Shown piece by piece: positions 56,957 to 64,000 of a DNA stretch of 64,000 nt (its first letter is position 1; the number at the start of each line of letters is the position of its first letter). Made by a program: the position numbers and the translations under genes. The stretch is from assembly GCF_022549775.1 (NCBI RefSeq), contig NZ_JAKZGP010000015.1:18457-82456 (forward strand). The letters are read 5' to 3'. The stretch is from Belliella filtrata (GTDB taxonomy: Bacteria > Bacteroidota > Bacteroidia > Cytophagales > Cyclobacteriaceae). Below the pieces are notes generated by a model. It searched no databases. It was not told where the DNA came from and was given only the letters and a program-made list of their open reading frames with translations.

Positions 56957-58234
56957 ATGAAAATAACCGCTAGCCATATAGAAGAAGCCAATGAAACTTT
57001 AGAAAAAGATCACTTGGAATCTCTTGACTTTTTGTCCCAAAGACTTGCCAAAAAAGGAATAGACACTAACCTTATCATCGAAAAACTACAAGAACTACAG
57101 ATTGCAATACCCTCATGGGCATTAGGTGCTGGAGGTACACGATTTGGTAGATTTTCTGGAGCTGGTGAGCCTTCTAATATCATCCAAAAGATCGAAGACA
57201 TCGGATTGATACATGCACTAAACAAATCAAGTAATGCTGTTTCCCTTCATATTCCATGGGATATTCCACAAGACTATGAAGCGATCAGACAACTTGCCAA
57301 GAGCTTGAGTATTCAGTTTGATGCTGTCAACTCAAATACCTTCCAAGACCAAGTCGGACAAAAAGAATCTTATAAATATGGTTCACTAGCAAACACTGAT
57401 CAAGCTGTTCGAGAGCTTGCTATAGCGCACAATAAGGAAGTAATCAATATAGGTGAAAAACTTGGTTCAAAAGCTTTGACTGTATGGCTAGCTGATGGAT
57501 CTAGTTTCCCTGGACAATACAGTATCAGGAAAGCTCTCCAAAATACCCATGAATCTCTATCCGAGATATACAAAGCACTTCCAGAAGATTGGAAAATACT
57601 GGTAGAATATAAGCCCTATGAACCTAACTTCTACAGTACGGTAATACAAGATTGGGGAACTTCATTTCTCCTTGCAAATAAACTAGGACCAAAGGCATAT
57701 ACCCTTGTGGACCTAGGACATCACCTTCCAAATACCAATATCGAGCAGATTGTGACTACTTTAATGTCAGAAGAAAAACTGGGAGGATTTCATTTCAACG
57801 ACTCCAAATACGGTGATGACGATCTTACAGTCGGTAGTGTCAAACCTTATCAACTTTTCTTGATTTTCCATGAATTGGTACAAGGCTTCTCTGAAACCAA
57901 TAATCCCCCACTATCATGGATGATAGATGCAAGTCACAATATCAAAGATCCTTTAGAAGACTTGCTACAATCCGTAGAAGCCATCAAGCTTGCTTTTGCC
58001 CAAGCTTTGATTATCGATCAGAAGGCTCTAGAGGAAGCCCAAAACAATCATGATACAGCCAAAGCTCAAGAAATACTCCAAGATGCTTATCGAACAGACC
58101 TGAGACCATTAATAGCAGAAGCTGCAAGACGCTCTGGCGGGGCTATTGCCCCACTAAATGCCTACAGGCAAATAGGTGTTAGAAACCAATTGATCAAAGA
58201 AAGAGGCACATCAAGTAAAGCAAGCGGACTGTAA
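56957..58234 (+). CDS. rhaI: L-rhamnose isomerase (RhaI type)
   Basis: This 425-residue TIM-barrel sugar isomerase converts L-rhamnose to L-rhamnulose. WALGAGGTRFGRFSGAGEP near residue 55, VEYKPYEPNFYSTV with a metal-binding Glu, LVDLGHHLPNTNIE, GGFHFNDSKYGDDDLTVGS and WMIDASHNIKDP are the metal and substrate motifs of the Pseudomonas stutzeri-type enzyme. This type is distinct from E. coli RhaA. It overlaps the kinase gene by one base (TAATG), so expression is coupled. Confidence 0.93.
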   Translation: MKITASHIEEANETLEKDHLESLDFLSQRLAKKGIDTNLIIEKLQELQIAIPSWALGAGGTRFGRFSGAGEPSNIIQKIEDIGLIHALNKSSNAVSLHIPWDIPQDYEAIRQLAKSLSIQFDAVNSNTFQDQVGQKESYKYGSLANTDQAVRELAIAHNKEVINIGEKLGSKALTVWLADGSSFPGQYSIRKALQNTHESLSEIYKALPEDWKILVEYKPYEPNFYSTVIQDWGTSFLLANKLGPKAYTLVDLGHHLPNTNIEQIVTTLMSEEKLGGFHFNDSKYGDDDLTVGSVKPYQLFLIFHELVQGFSETNNPPLSWMIDASHNIKDPLEDLLQSVEAIKLAFAQALIIDQKALEEAQNNHDTAKAQEILQDAYRTDLRPLIAEAARRSGGAIAPLNAYRQIGVRNQLIKERGTSSKASGL

Positions 58235-59595
58235 TGATACCTGTAACAGCCATATTTGATATTGGAAAAACCAATAAGAAATTCTTCCTTTTTGATAGTG
58301 AGTTCAGAGAGGTATACAAAGTCTATCATCGACTTGAATACACGACCGATGAGGACGGTGATCCCTGTGAATCGATCAAGGAACTTACAGCTTGGATCAA
58401 AGAGACCTTGGCTACAGCCATGGAACTGCCTGATTTTAATATCAGAAAACTTAACTTCACTACTTACGGTGCATCTTTGGTACATTTGGATCGAGAGGGG
58501 TTCCCTGTGACACCACTTTATAATTATACTAAATCCTATCCAATTGAACTTTTGGAGAAATTTTATTCAAAATTCGGCGGGAAAAATCAGTTTTGTATAG
58601 AAACCTCCTCACCTGCTCTCGGAATGGTCAACGCTGGACTACAGCTTTTTTGGTTAAAGTATTCCAAACCTGAGATCTTCAAGAAAATCCACAATACTTT
58701 ACATCTGCCTCAATACTTGAGTTACCTATTTACAGGAAAAATGGTCTCAGACTATACCAGCATTGGTTGCCATACTGGAATGTGGGATTTTGCGAAAGAT
58801 AGTTATCATGATTGGTTAGAAAAAGAAGATTTGATCAAGCTTTTGCCCCGCGCAGTAAGTACTTCCGAGACTTACCCCATTTCTTTCAGAAAACAATCCA
58901 TGTCCGTTGGTGTGGGTGTACATGACTCATCATCTGCCCTAGTTCCATATTTGATCAAAAATGATGAGCCATTTGCTTTGCTTTCCACTGGCACATGGGC
59001 GATCAGTATCAATCCTTTCAATACACTTCCATTGAATCTGGAAGAGTTAGAAAGAGATTGCCTTCACTTTATCGGAATTCATGGGCAGCCCATCAAGATC
59101 AGTAGGCTTTATATAGGGGAAGAGCATAAGTACCAAATTGAAAAACTTTATGAGCATTTCAAGCTGGAAAAAGGTTATTACAAAGCATTGAAGTTTGATT
59201 CGAAGTATCTTAAGGATTCGAATGAAAACAAGACCAAAAAATACCATTTTCAATACTTGAATCCCGAAGTCTTTGGATTGAGTCAGGCAAAATCAAACGA
59301 TTTCTCTCAATTTGAAAATTTTGAATCGGCGTATTATTGCTTTCTAGATGAGCTTACTGATTTGCAAGTAGCATCTCTGAAACTAGTCCTCGATCAGTTT
59401 CCTGTAAAAAAGCTCTATATTGATGGTGGATTCAATGCCAATGAAATATTTGTAGAAATGCTTCGAATTAAGTTGCCCTATATCAGTATCGAAACCTCAA
59501 ATTTTGCTTTGGGGACCGCATTGGGTGCAGCTTTGTTAGTCAACAAAGTGGAAGTCAAGCTACTCAAAGTTGCTTCATCAAATCAGAGATACTAA
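58234..59595 (+). CDS. rhaB: Rhamnulokinase, FGGY-family carbohydrate kinase
   Basis: This 453-residue ASKHA-fold kinase has the N-terminal phosphate motif AIFDIGKTNKKFFLFD. GCHTGMWDFAKDSYHDWL lies in the central part, the second phosphate motif is LLSTGTWAISINPF, and LYIDGGFNANEIFVEML with ALGTALGAALL forms the adenosine site. It phosphorylates L-rhamnulose to the 1-phosphate for the fused aldolase. Substrate is inferred from the rhaI/rhaD/rhaM neighbours. It is 23 bp upstream of lutA. Confidence 0.88.
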   Translation: MIPVTAIFDIGKTNKKFFLFDSEFREVYKVYHRLEYTTDEDGDPCESIKELTAWIKETLATAMELPDFNIRKLNFTTYGASLVHLDREGFPVTPLYNYTKSYPIELLEKFYSKFGGKNQFCIETSSPALGMVNAGLQLFWLKYSKPEIFKKIHNTLHLPQYLSYLFTGKMVSDYTSIGCHTGMWDFAKDSYHDWLEKEDLIKLLPRAVSTSETYPISFRKQSMSVGVGVHDSSSALVPYLIKNDEPFALLSTGTWAISINPFNTLPLNLEELERDCLHFIGIHGQPIKISRLYIGEEHKYQIEKLYEHFKLEKGYYKALKFDSKYLKDSNENKTKKYHFQYLNPEVFGLSQAKSNDFSQFENFESAYYCFLDELTDLQVASLKLVLDQFPVKKLYIDGGFNANEIFVEMLRIKLPYISIETSNFALGTALGAALLVNKVEVKLLKVASSNQRY

Positions 59596-59618
59596 AAATT
59601 TATCAATTAGATTGTAAT

Positions 59619-60374
59619 ATGTCTACCAGAAAAAAAATAGCGCTCTTTATACCATGTTATGTGGATCAGTTTTATCCCAAAGTAGGCATTGCTACTTTAG
59701 AATTATTGGAAAAACTGGGTTGTGAAGTAAGCTATCCAATCGAGCAGACATGTTGTGGGCAGCCCATGGCTAATGCTGGTTATGAGCATGACACTATGGA
59801 TACCACAAAGCATTTTCTAAAAACCTTTGAAAGTTATGATTATATCGTCGCTCCTTCTGGAAGCTGCGTACTCCATATAAAAGAACACACTCCAGAGATT
59901 CCAGGAAAAGGGAAAGAACAACAAGCCATCAAGAAAAAAATCTTTGAACTCACTGAGTTTATCACCGACATTTTGCAAATCAAAATGCTACAAGGTCACT
60001 TTCCTCATAAAGTCGGATTTCATGCATCTTGCCATGGCCACAGAGGTCTAAGGTTAGGAAGCTGTTCGGAACGTAATGAACCCTACTTTAGCAAAGCAAA
60101 ATCCCTTCTAGACCATATCCAAGGGTTGGAATGGATAGCGCTTCGAAGGCAAGATGAATGCTGTGGTTTTGGTGGCACCTTCGCTGTCACAGAAGAAGCC
60201 CTTTCTGTTCAAATGGGCAAAGATAGATTGGAAGATCACCTCACAAGTGGCGTAGAAATACTTACCGGAGGTGACATGTCTTGTATCATGCACCTCGAAG
60301 GGATAGCTAGAAGAAACAAAAACCCTCTGAAATTCATGCATATTGCAGAAATTTTAAACCAAGCCATCCAATGA
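59619..60374 (+). CDS. lutA: L-lactate oxidation subunit LutA
   Basis: This 251-residue cysteine-rich protein is of the LutA/GlpC-like (DUF224) family. Two CCG motifs (TCCGQPMANAGY, about residue 45, and DECCGFGGTFAV, about residue 184) each sit in a CX(n)CCG cluster with upstream Cys residues (ALFIPCYVDQF; GFHASCHGH). LutABC oxidises L-lactate to pyruvate. The stop overlaps the lutB start by 4 bp (ATGA). Its position after rhaB makes sense because the rhamnose pathway ends in L-lactate. Confidence 0.93.
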   Translation: MSTRKKIALFIPCYVDQFYPKVGIATLELLEKLGCEVSYPIEQTCCGQPMANAGYEHDTMDTTKHFLKTFESYDYIVAPSGSCVLHIKEHTPEIPGKGKEQQAIKKKIFELTEFITDILQIKMLQGHFPHKVGFHASCHGHRGLRLGSCSERNEPYFSKAKSLLDHIQGLEWIALRRQDECCGFGGTFAVTEEALSVQMGKDRLEDHLTSGVEILTGGDMSCIMHLEGIARRNKNPLKFMHIAEILNQAIQ

Positions 60375-61729
60375 GTCACCCTGCCAAAGCTTCTGAATTT
60401 TTGAAAGATCCTGACAAGGCCAAATGGCATGATGAGACCTTATGGTTTGTCAGAGACAAAAGAGACAACAGCAGCAAGGGTATCCCTGAGTGGGAAAAAC
60501 TTCGGGGTACAGCTTCGCAAATCAAAGACAATGTACTTGCTAACTTAGACAAATACTTGTTGGCTTTTGAAGAAAAAGCCAAAGCCAATCACATCCATGT
60601 ACACTGGGCAAAAGATGCAGAAGAACACAATCAAATCGTCTTAAGTATCCTCCAAAAACATAAATGTAAAGCAATAGTCAAAAGCAAGTCAATATTAACA
60701 GAAGAATGTCACCTTAATCCATTTTTGGAAAAACATGGTGTAGATGTGGTAGACACTGATTTGGGAGAGCGCATTGTACAGCTTCTGCATCAGCCACCAA
60801 GTCACATCGTACTTCCAGCAATTCACCTAAAGAAAGGAGAAATTTCTGATCTTTTCCACGAAAAACTACAAACTCAAAAAGGAAATGAAGACCCGGAGTA
60901 CTTAACTCACGCTGCAAGAACACATTTAAGGGAGAAGTTTCTGGCAGCTAAGGTTGCTATCACAGGAGTAAATTTCGCAGTGGCCGAAACTGGTGAGTTT
61001 GTTGTTTGCACCAACGAAGGCAATGCTGACATGGGAGTACATTTGGCTGATGTACATATTGCCTGTATGGGAATTGAAAAAATTATTCCACGAAGAAAGG
61101 ACTTAGGTGTTTTCCTCAGACTTTTGGCTCGGTCAGCTACAGGTCAGCCGATCACCAATTACAATTCGCATTTTCGCTCACCAAGTCCTGGCAAAGAGCT
61201 TCATGTCGTATTGGTAGATAATGGTCGTACAAAGCAATTGGCAAGAGAAAAATTCAAGAACTCCCTGAAATGTATACGCTGTGGTGCTTGTATGAATACT
61301 TGTCCAATCTACAGAAGGAGTGGTGGATATAGCTATGGCTCAGTTGTACCTGGTCCTATAGGATCGATTCTTTCCCCTGGTCTTGACATCAAAAAACACA
61401 GCACTTTGCCCTTTGCTTCTACCCTTTGTGGTTCATGCTCAGACGTCTGCCCAGTGAAGATCAATATTCATGAGCAGCTTTATGAGTGGCGACAAGAGAT
61501 TGCCAAAAATCAAGGCTTAAACGTGAAAAAATTGTCCATGCAAATTGCAAATGGTGTTTTTTCTGTGCCATTTGCATATCAAATGAGTGGGGCATTGCTT
61601 AGAGGTGCCTTAAAAATACTCCCAAGTAGCATTACATATTCTGGACTCAATACTTGGGGAAAACAAAGAGAACTTCCTGAAGTACCCCAAGCAACATTCA
61701 AAAACTGGTATAAGAAAAACAAGGCATGA
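60371..61729 (+). CDS. lutB: Iron-sulfur L-lactate oxidation subunit LutB
   Basis: This 452-residue protein has an N-terminal LUD domain (residues about 60-290, GVNFAVAETGEFVVCTNEGNAD) and a ferredoxin-like segment with two Cys clusters, CIRCGACMNTCPIYRR near 301 and CGSCSDVCPVKINIHEQ near 356. These bind 4Fe-4S centres. It is the electron-transfer subunit of LutABC. It overlaps both lutA and lutC by 4 bp, as expected for a complex made in fixed ratio. Confidence 0.94.
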   Translation: MSHPAKASEFLKDPDKAKWHDETLWFVRDKRDNSSKGIPEWEKLRGTASQIKDNVLANLDKYLLAFEEKAKANHIHVHWAKDAEEHNQIVLSILQKHKCKAIVKSKSILTEECHLNPFLEKHGVDVVDTDLGERIVQLLHQPPSHIVLPAIHLKKGEISDLFHEKLQTQKGNEDPEYLTHAARTHLREKFLAAKVAITGVNFAVAETGEFVVCTNEGNADMGVHLADVHIACMGIEKIIPRRKDLGVFLRLLARSATGQPITNYNSHFRSPSPGKELHVVLVDNGRTKQLAREKFKNSLKCIRCGACMNTCPIYRRSGGYSYGSVVPGPIGSILSPGLDIKKHSTLPFASTLCGSCSDVCPVKINIHEQLYEWRQEIAKNQGLNVKKLSMQIANGVFSVPFAYQMSGALLRGALKILPSSITYSGLNTWGKQRELPEVPQATFKNWYKKNKA

Positions 61730-62286
61730 GTAGTAAAGCATCTATAATAGCGAGCATCAAAGAAATTCCTTTAGAAGCAACGGAGTTACCAGAGATCCCT
61801 CGGTTTGAATTTTCGGGAAACTTGACAGATAATTTTTCGATTGCCATCTCAAATAATAAAGGCGCAGTGATCAGTCAAACTCAATTAGATAATTTTATTA
61901 CTTCTAATGGAATCACTGAGATCATTGCTCTCTCTGCTGGATTTGATGCTTATAATTCACGAACGCTGCCCAGTAACCCACATGAATTGGACAACTTGCA
62001 GCTGGCTATCATTCAAGGGCAGCTTGGGGTAGCTGAAAATGGAGCCATTTGGTTAACTGACGAAAACATGGGGCTTAGAGCACTTCCTTTTATCACGGAG
62101 CATTTGGTTATTGTCTTGCCCAAAAACTCCCTTGTTCCTTTCATGCACGAGGCTTATGAAATTATAGGAGATCAGCAGTCTGGTTTTGGGCTTTTTGTCG
62201 CAGGTCCTTCCAAAACAGCCGACATTGAGCAATCACTCGTCATAGGAGCTCATGGCGCAAAAAGCCTACAAGTAATATTGATATGA
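61726..62286 (+). CDS. lutC: L-lactate oxidation subunit LutC (LUD domain)
   Basis: This 186-residue protein has the LUD/DUF162 fold (GQLGVAENGAIWLTDENMGLRALPFITEHLVIVLP, and GFGLFVAGPSKTADIEQSLVIGAHGAKSLQVIL at the end). It is a little shorter than many LutC proteins but complete, with the conserved GPSKTADIE. It is the last gene of rhaI-rhaB-lutABC. The next 255 bp contain no gene. Confidence 0.9.
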   Translation: MSSKASIIASIKEIPLEATELPEIPRFEFSGNLTDNFSIAISNNKGAVISQTQLDNFITSNGITEIIALSAGFDAYNSRTLPSNPHELDNLQLAIIQGQLGVAENGAIWLTDENMGLRALPFITEHLVIVLPKNSLVPFMHEAYEIIGDQQSGFGLFVAGPSKTADIEQSLVIGAHGAKSLQVILI

Positions 62287-62451
62287 AATCAGATGTCTAT
62301 TTATTCCGGTAAACTTTTTGTAAAATCTTCTGGTAAAAAAGATTTAATATATTAAAAACATACCAAAAAACAGATACAAATTAACAAAAGTGAATTTTTT
62401 CGATAAAAAATTTAAAATAATTTACTTTTAACATGATCCACCTTCAGTTGC

Positions 62452-62541
62452 TACCTCGTAATTGTTTTCATGCTAGCATAAAAAGGGGACATCCGAAAAC
62501 CTTAAATAGAGTAGGAAACTAACTGACTAAATTTAATTATT
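62452..62541 (+). promoter_or_regulatory. Conserved leader DNA of peptide gene 1
   Basis: These 90 bp are about 88 percent identical by hand count to 63137-63226 before peptide 2, and both abut the start codon with no gap change. Inside is a perfect 10-bp palindrome ATGCTAGCAT at 62470-62479, flanked by T and A runs. I find no clear TAnnTTTG promoter. The block may be a 5' untranslated region with an operator or RNA hairpin. Confidence 0.55.
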
Positions 62542-62775
62542 ATGAAATTCCAAGAAATGAATTCCGAAGAATTAAGAGAAGTAAATGGTGGATTGTTAGG
62601 TGGACTTTTGGGTTCGCGAAACAGAGGTGAATCAGCTTCTCAAACAACTCTAATAGGTGGAATCGGCCTTAACATCATGAGTGAATCTGAATCTAGAGAT
62701 GGAGACAGAGATTCTTTTGGATTAGGTTTGAACCTATCTAACATTGGTTTGTTTGATTCTGCTAGCAGAAGATAA
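62542..62775 (+). CDS. Double-glycine leader peptide, copy 1 (bacteriocin-like secreted peptide)
   Basis: This 77-residue peptide begins MKFQEMNSEELREVNGG, a textbook leader (ELxxVxGG) for C39-peptidase ABC exporters. Cleavage after Gly17 would release about 60 residues. These contain Gly/Leu-rich hydrophobic stretches (LLGGLLG, IGGIGLN, FGLGLNLSNIG) around a charged, Ser-rich middle (SESESRDGDRDS). There is no cysteine, so thioether or disulfide rings are excluded. It differs from copy 2 at only five residues. It has its own leader DNA and terminator. No exporter is in the window. Bacteriocin, signal or matrix peptide are all possible. Confidence 0.75.
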   Translation: MKFQEMNSEELREVNGGLLGGLLGSRNRGESASQTTLIGGIGLNIMSESESRDGDRDSFGLGLNLSNIGLFDSASRR

Positions 62776-62800
62776 GCAATTGGGTTATAAACCTAATTAT

Positions 62801-62838
62801 AAAAGACAGTTGATCAGCAAGATCAGCTGTCTTTTTTT
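62801..62838 (+). terminator. Terminator of peptide gene 1
   Basis: AAAAGACAGTTGATC and GATCAGCTGTCTTTT form a 15-bp stem with one G-T pair and a 5-base loop, then a run of T. The stem sequence is nearly the same as that after peptide 2, so the whole unit was duplicated. Confidence 0.85.
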
Positions 62839-63136
62839 ATTTTAGATTCTACACCCAATGCCGTAATATTTAGACAAGCTAGGTTTTTCATCAAATAGTG
62901 CATATTCAATACAACTACCCTCTACCAACAAGCAGAACAAACCCGACAAGAGTTCTCAGCTTAACCTAGGGACAATAATCTAAGACCTTATAAGCTATAA
63001 AAGGAGCTTAAGTCTAGTTCGAAATTTTCAAGATTACATAAGTTGAAAAAACCCTAAATAGCTAAAAACCGTAAATCGTTGACTTTTTTCAAAAAAACAA
63101 GAAAATTTTCAAGAAGGGTAATCCAGACACTTGTTA
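62839..63136. other. Spacer between the twin peptide genes
   Basis: I see no gene, repeat or clear signal in these roughly 300 bp beyond AT-rich sequence. It shows no similarity to the DNA upstream of copy 1, which is lutC coding sequence. The duplicated unit is therefore limited to leader, gene and terminator. Confidence 0.5.
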
Positions 63137-63226
63137 TACCTCGTAATTGTTTTCATGCTAGCATAAAAAAGGGAACTCCGAAAACCTTCAACAGAGTAGG
63201 ATACTAACTAACTAAAAATTACTATT
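63137..63226 (+). promoter_or_regulatory. Conserved leader DNA of peptide gene 2
   Basis: This is the counterpart of 62452-62541. The palindrome ATGCTAGCAT is at 63155-63164, again exactly 72 bp before the start codon. Conservation of untranslated DNA at this level suggests function, or else recent duplication. Confidence 0.55.
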
Positions 63227-63460
63227 ATGAAATTCCAAGAAATGAATTCCGAAGAATTAAGAGAAGTAAATGGTGGATTGCTAGGTGGACTTTTAGGTTC
63301 ACGTAATAGAGGCGAGTCTGCTTCACAAAACACCCTAATCGGTGGTATTGGATTGAACCTATCAAGTGAGTCTGAGTCTAGAGATGGAGACAGAGATTCT
63401 TTTGGATTAGGTTTGAATCTTTCTAACATTGGTATGTTCGATTCTGCAAACAGAAGATAA
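63227..63460 (+). CDS. Double-glycine leader peptide, copy 2
   Basis: This 77-residue near-twin of copy 1 has the leader MKFQEMNSEELREVNGG identical to it. Differences are T35N, I45L, M46S, L70M and S75N, all in the part expected to be exported. The charged SESESRDGDRDS core and the FGLGLNLSNIG segment are unchanged. It starts 685 bp after copy 1 in the same orientation. A plausible minus-strand frame over the same bases has no signal or domain and is treated as a shadow. Confidence 0.75.
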   Translation: MKFQEMNSEELREVNGGLLGGLLGSRNRGESASQNTLIGGIGLNLSSESESRDGDRDSFGLGLNLSNIGMFDSANRR

Positions 63461-63486
63461 TAATAAAGAATTTTAGCCTAAATTCG

Positions 63487-63524
63487 AAAGACAGTTGATC
63501 TCCGTGATCAACTGTCTTTTTTTT
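63487..63524 (+). terminator. Terminator of peptide gene 2
   Basis: AAAGACAGTTGATC and GATCAACTGTCTTT form a perfect 14-bp stem around a 5-base loop, followed by T-rich sequence. The stem shares most bases with the terminator of copy 1. Confidence 0.85.
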
Positions 63525-64000
63525 GATTTCAGATTTTTAGAATGGAAGTATGACATTCAGTTAACTGCAAATCGAGTTTTCTACCTGACTTAAAATTTAT
63601 CTAGCTTAACCTTCACTGCTGAAGCTAAAAGAAAAACTTAATAAACCCCTAAAATCCGCAGGATTCTAATTTGGTTTTGATTTGGATAAATACAGTGCCA
63701 TAAAGAATCATTTTTTTGTCAATCTAGGATTTTTTATGGTTGAGTGATACTTTTAATTTGGTTTAGGGTAAGGATTGTCTGTGTCATTTGGATATTTTAC
63801 CCTAGTTTTTATCAGTATGGACACACCGATCCCATTGTATTATTCTAATTTTCAACGTATTGTATGTTTTTGTGATTGAATCTAAGTCAATAATGGTGTG
63901 TAATCTTTCTGTGTGAAGAGCTTGAGGACATGTTTCCTTCCCGTCCTGATCCATTTGGCTGATACTGTTATAAATCTGAAAATGAACTTTTTGAGTCTGT
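63525..64000. other. Right-edge intergenic stretch, nothing recognised
   Basis: No gene, repeat or clear regulatory site is recognised in these last 476 bp. There is no third copy of the peptide leader or of the ATGCTAGCAT palindrome. Whatever exporter or immunity gene serves the twin peptides would have to lie beyond the window. Confidence 0.5.

Noticed and set aside
63208..63429. Minus-strand frame over peptide gene 2
   Set aside because: It is the antisense of a repeated, terminator-bounded plus-strand gene. The equivalent frame over copy 1 is not listed, so it is not conserved.
62287..64000. Possible CRISPR array, because of the repeated leader DNA
   Set aside because: There are only two copies at 685-bp spacing, each followed by a gene. 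There are no short regular repeats or spacers.

Overview
The window looks like a chromosomal segment of a Bacteroidota, most likely order Cytophagales (Cyclobacteriaceae-like). The grounds are two SusC/SusD pairs, a hybrid two-component regulator with a beta-propeller sensor, TAnnTTTG-type promoter elements, low G+C and many lipoprotein or Sec-exported glycan enzymes. No taxonomic search was run, so the assignment is an inference from gene style. Layout: 1-3.4 kb is a small mobile or accessory patch: an attC-like inverted repeat, a HigBA toxin-antitoxin pair, an IS110-type transposase and a broken TetR gene with its palindrome still present. 3.4-19.4 kb is a first polysaccharide utilization locus: GH2, GH30, SusD and SusC on the minus strand, diverging from a 1360-residue hybrid two-component regulator and a GH3 enzyme. 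The GH30/GH2 pair suggests a beta-galactan-type side chain. 19.5-21.0 kb holds an ArsR regulator coupled to an SRPBCC-VOC fusion, plus a DUF4287 protein. 21.1-28.5 kb holds a second SusC/SusD pair divergent from a tandem two-domain rhamnogalacturonan acetylesterase. 28.6-31.0 kb is a short housekeeping or stress interlude (nitroreductase, DUF1304, SRPBCC, DUF1801). 31.4-42.7 kb is a minus-strand block of rhamnogalacturonan-I backbone enzymes: PL26-like, DUF6250, GH28, PL11, PL22-like, DUF4861 and GH105. A 232-bp MITE-like element with a 6-bp target duplication follows. 43.3-62.3 kb runs on the plus strand: GH43, GH2, rhamnose mutarotase, GH106 rhamnosidase, a GntR-type regulator, an NCS1-family permease, a 60-residue membrane protein, an esterase, then the fused rhamnulose-1-phosphate aldolase/lactaldehyde dehydrogenase, rhamnose isomerase, rhamnulokinase and LutABC. 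62.5-63.5 kb carries two nearly identical 77-residue peptides with double-glycine leaders, each with its own conserved leader DNA and terminator. How the genes work together: the surface and periplasmic enzymes deacetylate, cut and debranch rhamnogalacturonan-I and release L-rhamnose. RhaM interconverts its anomers, and the isomerase, kinase and fused aldolase/dehydrogenase give DHAP and L-lactate. LutABC oxidises lactate to pyruvate. A recurring motif close to AGTACAGGAYAG lies upstream of most of these transcription units and probably ties the pectin enzymes and rhamnose catabolism into one regulon. The permease (an NCS1 member instead of a known rhamnose carrier), the motif and the twin peptides are the least expected parts.
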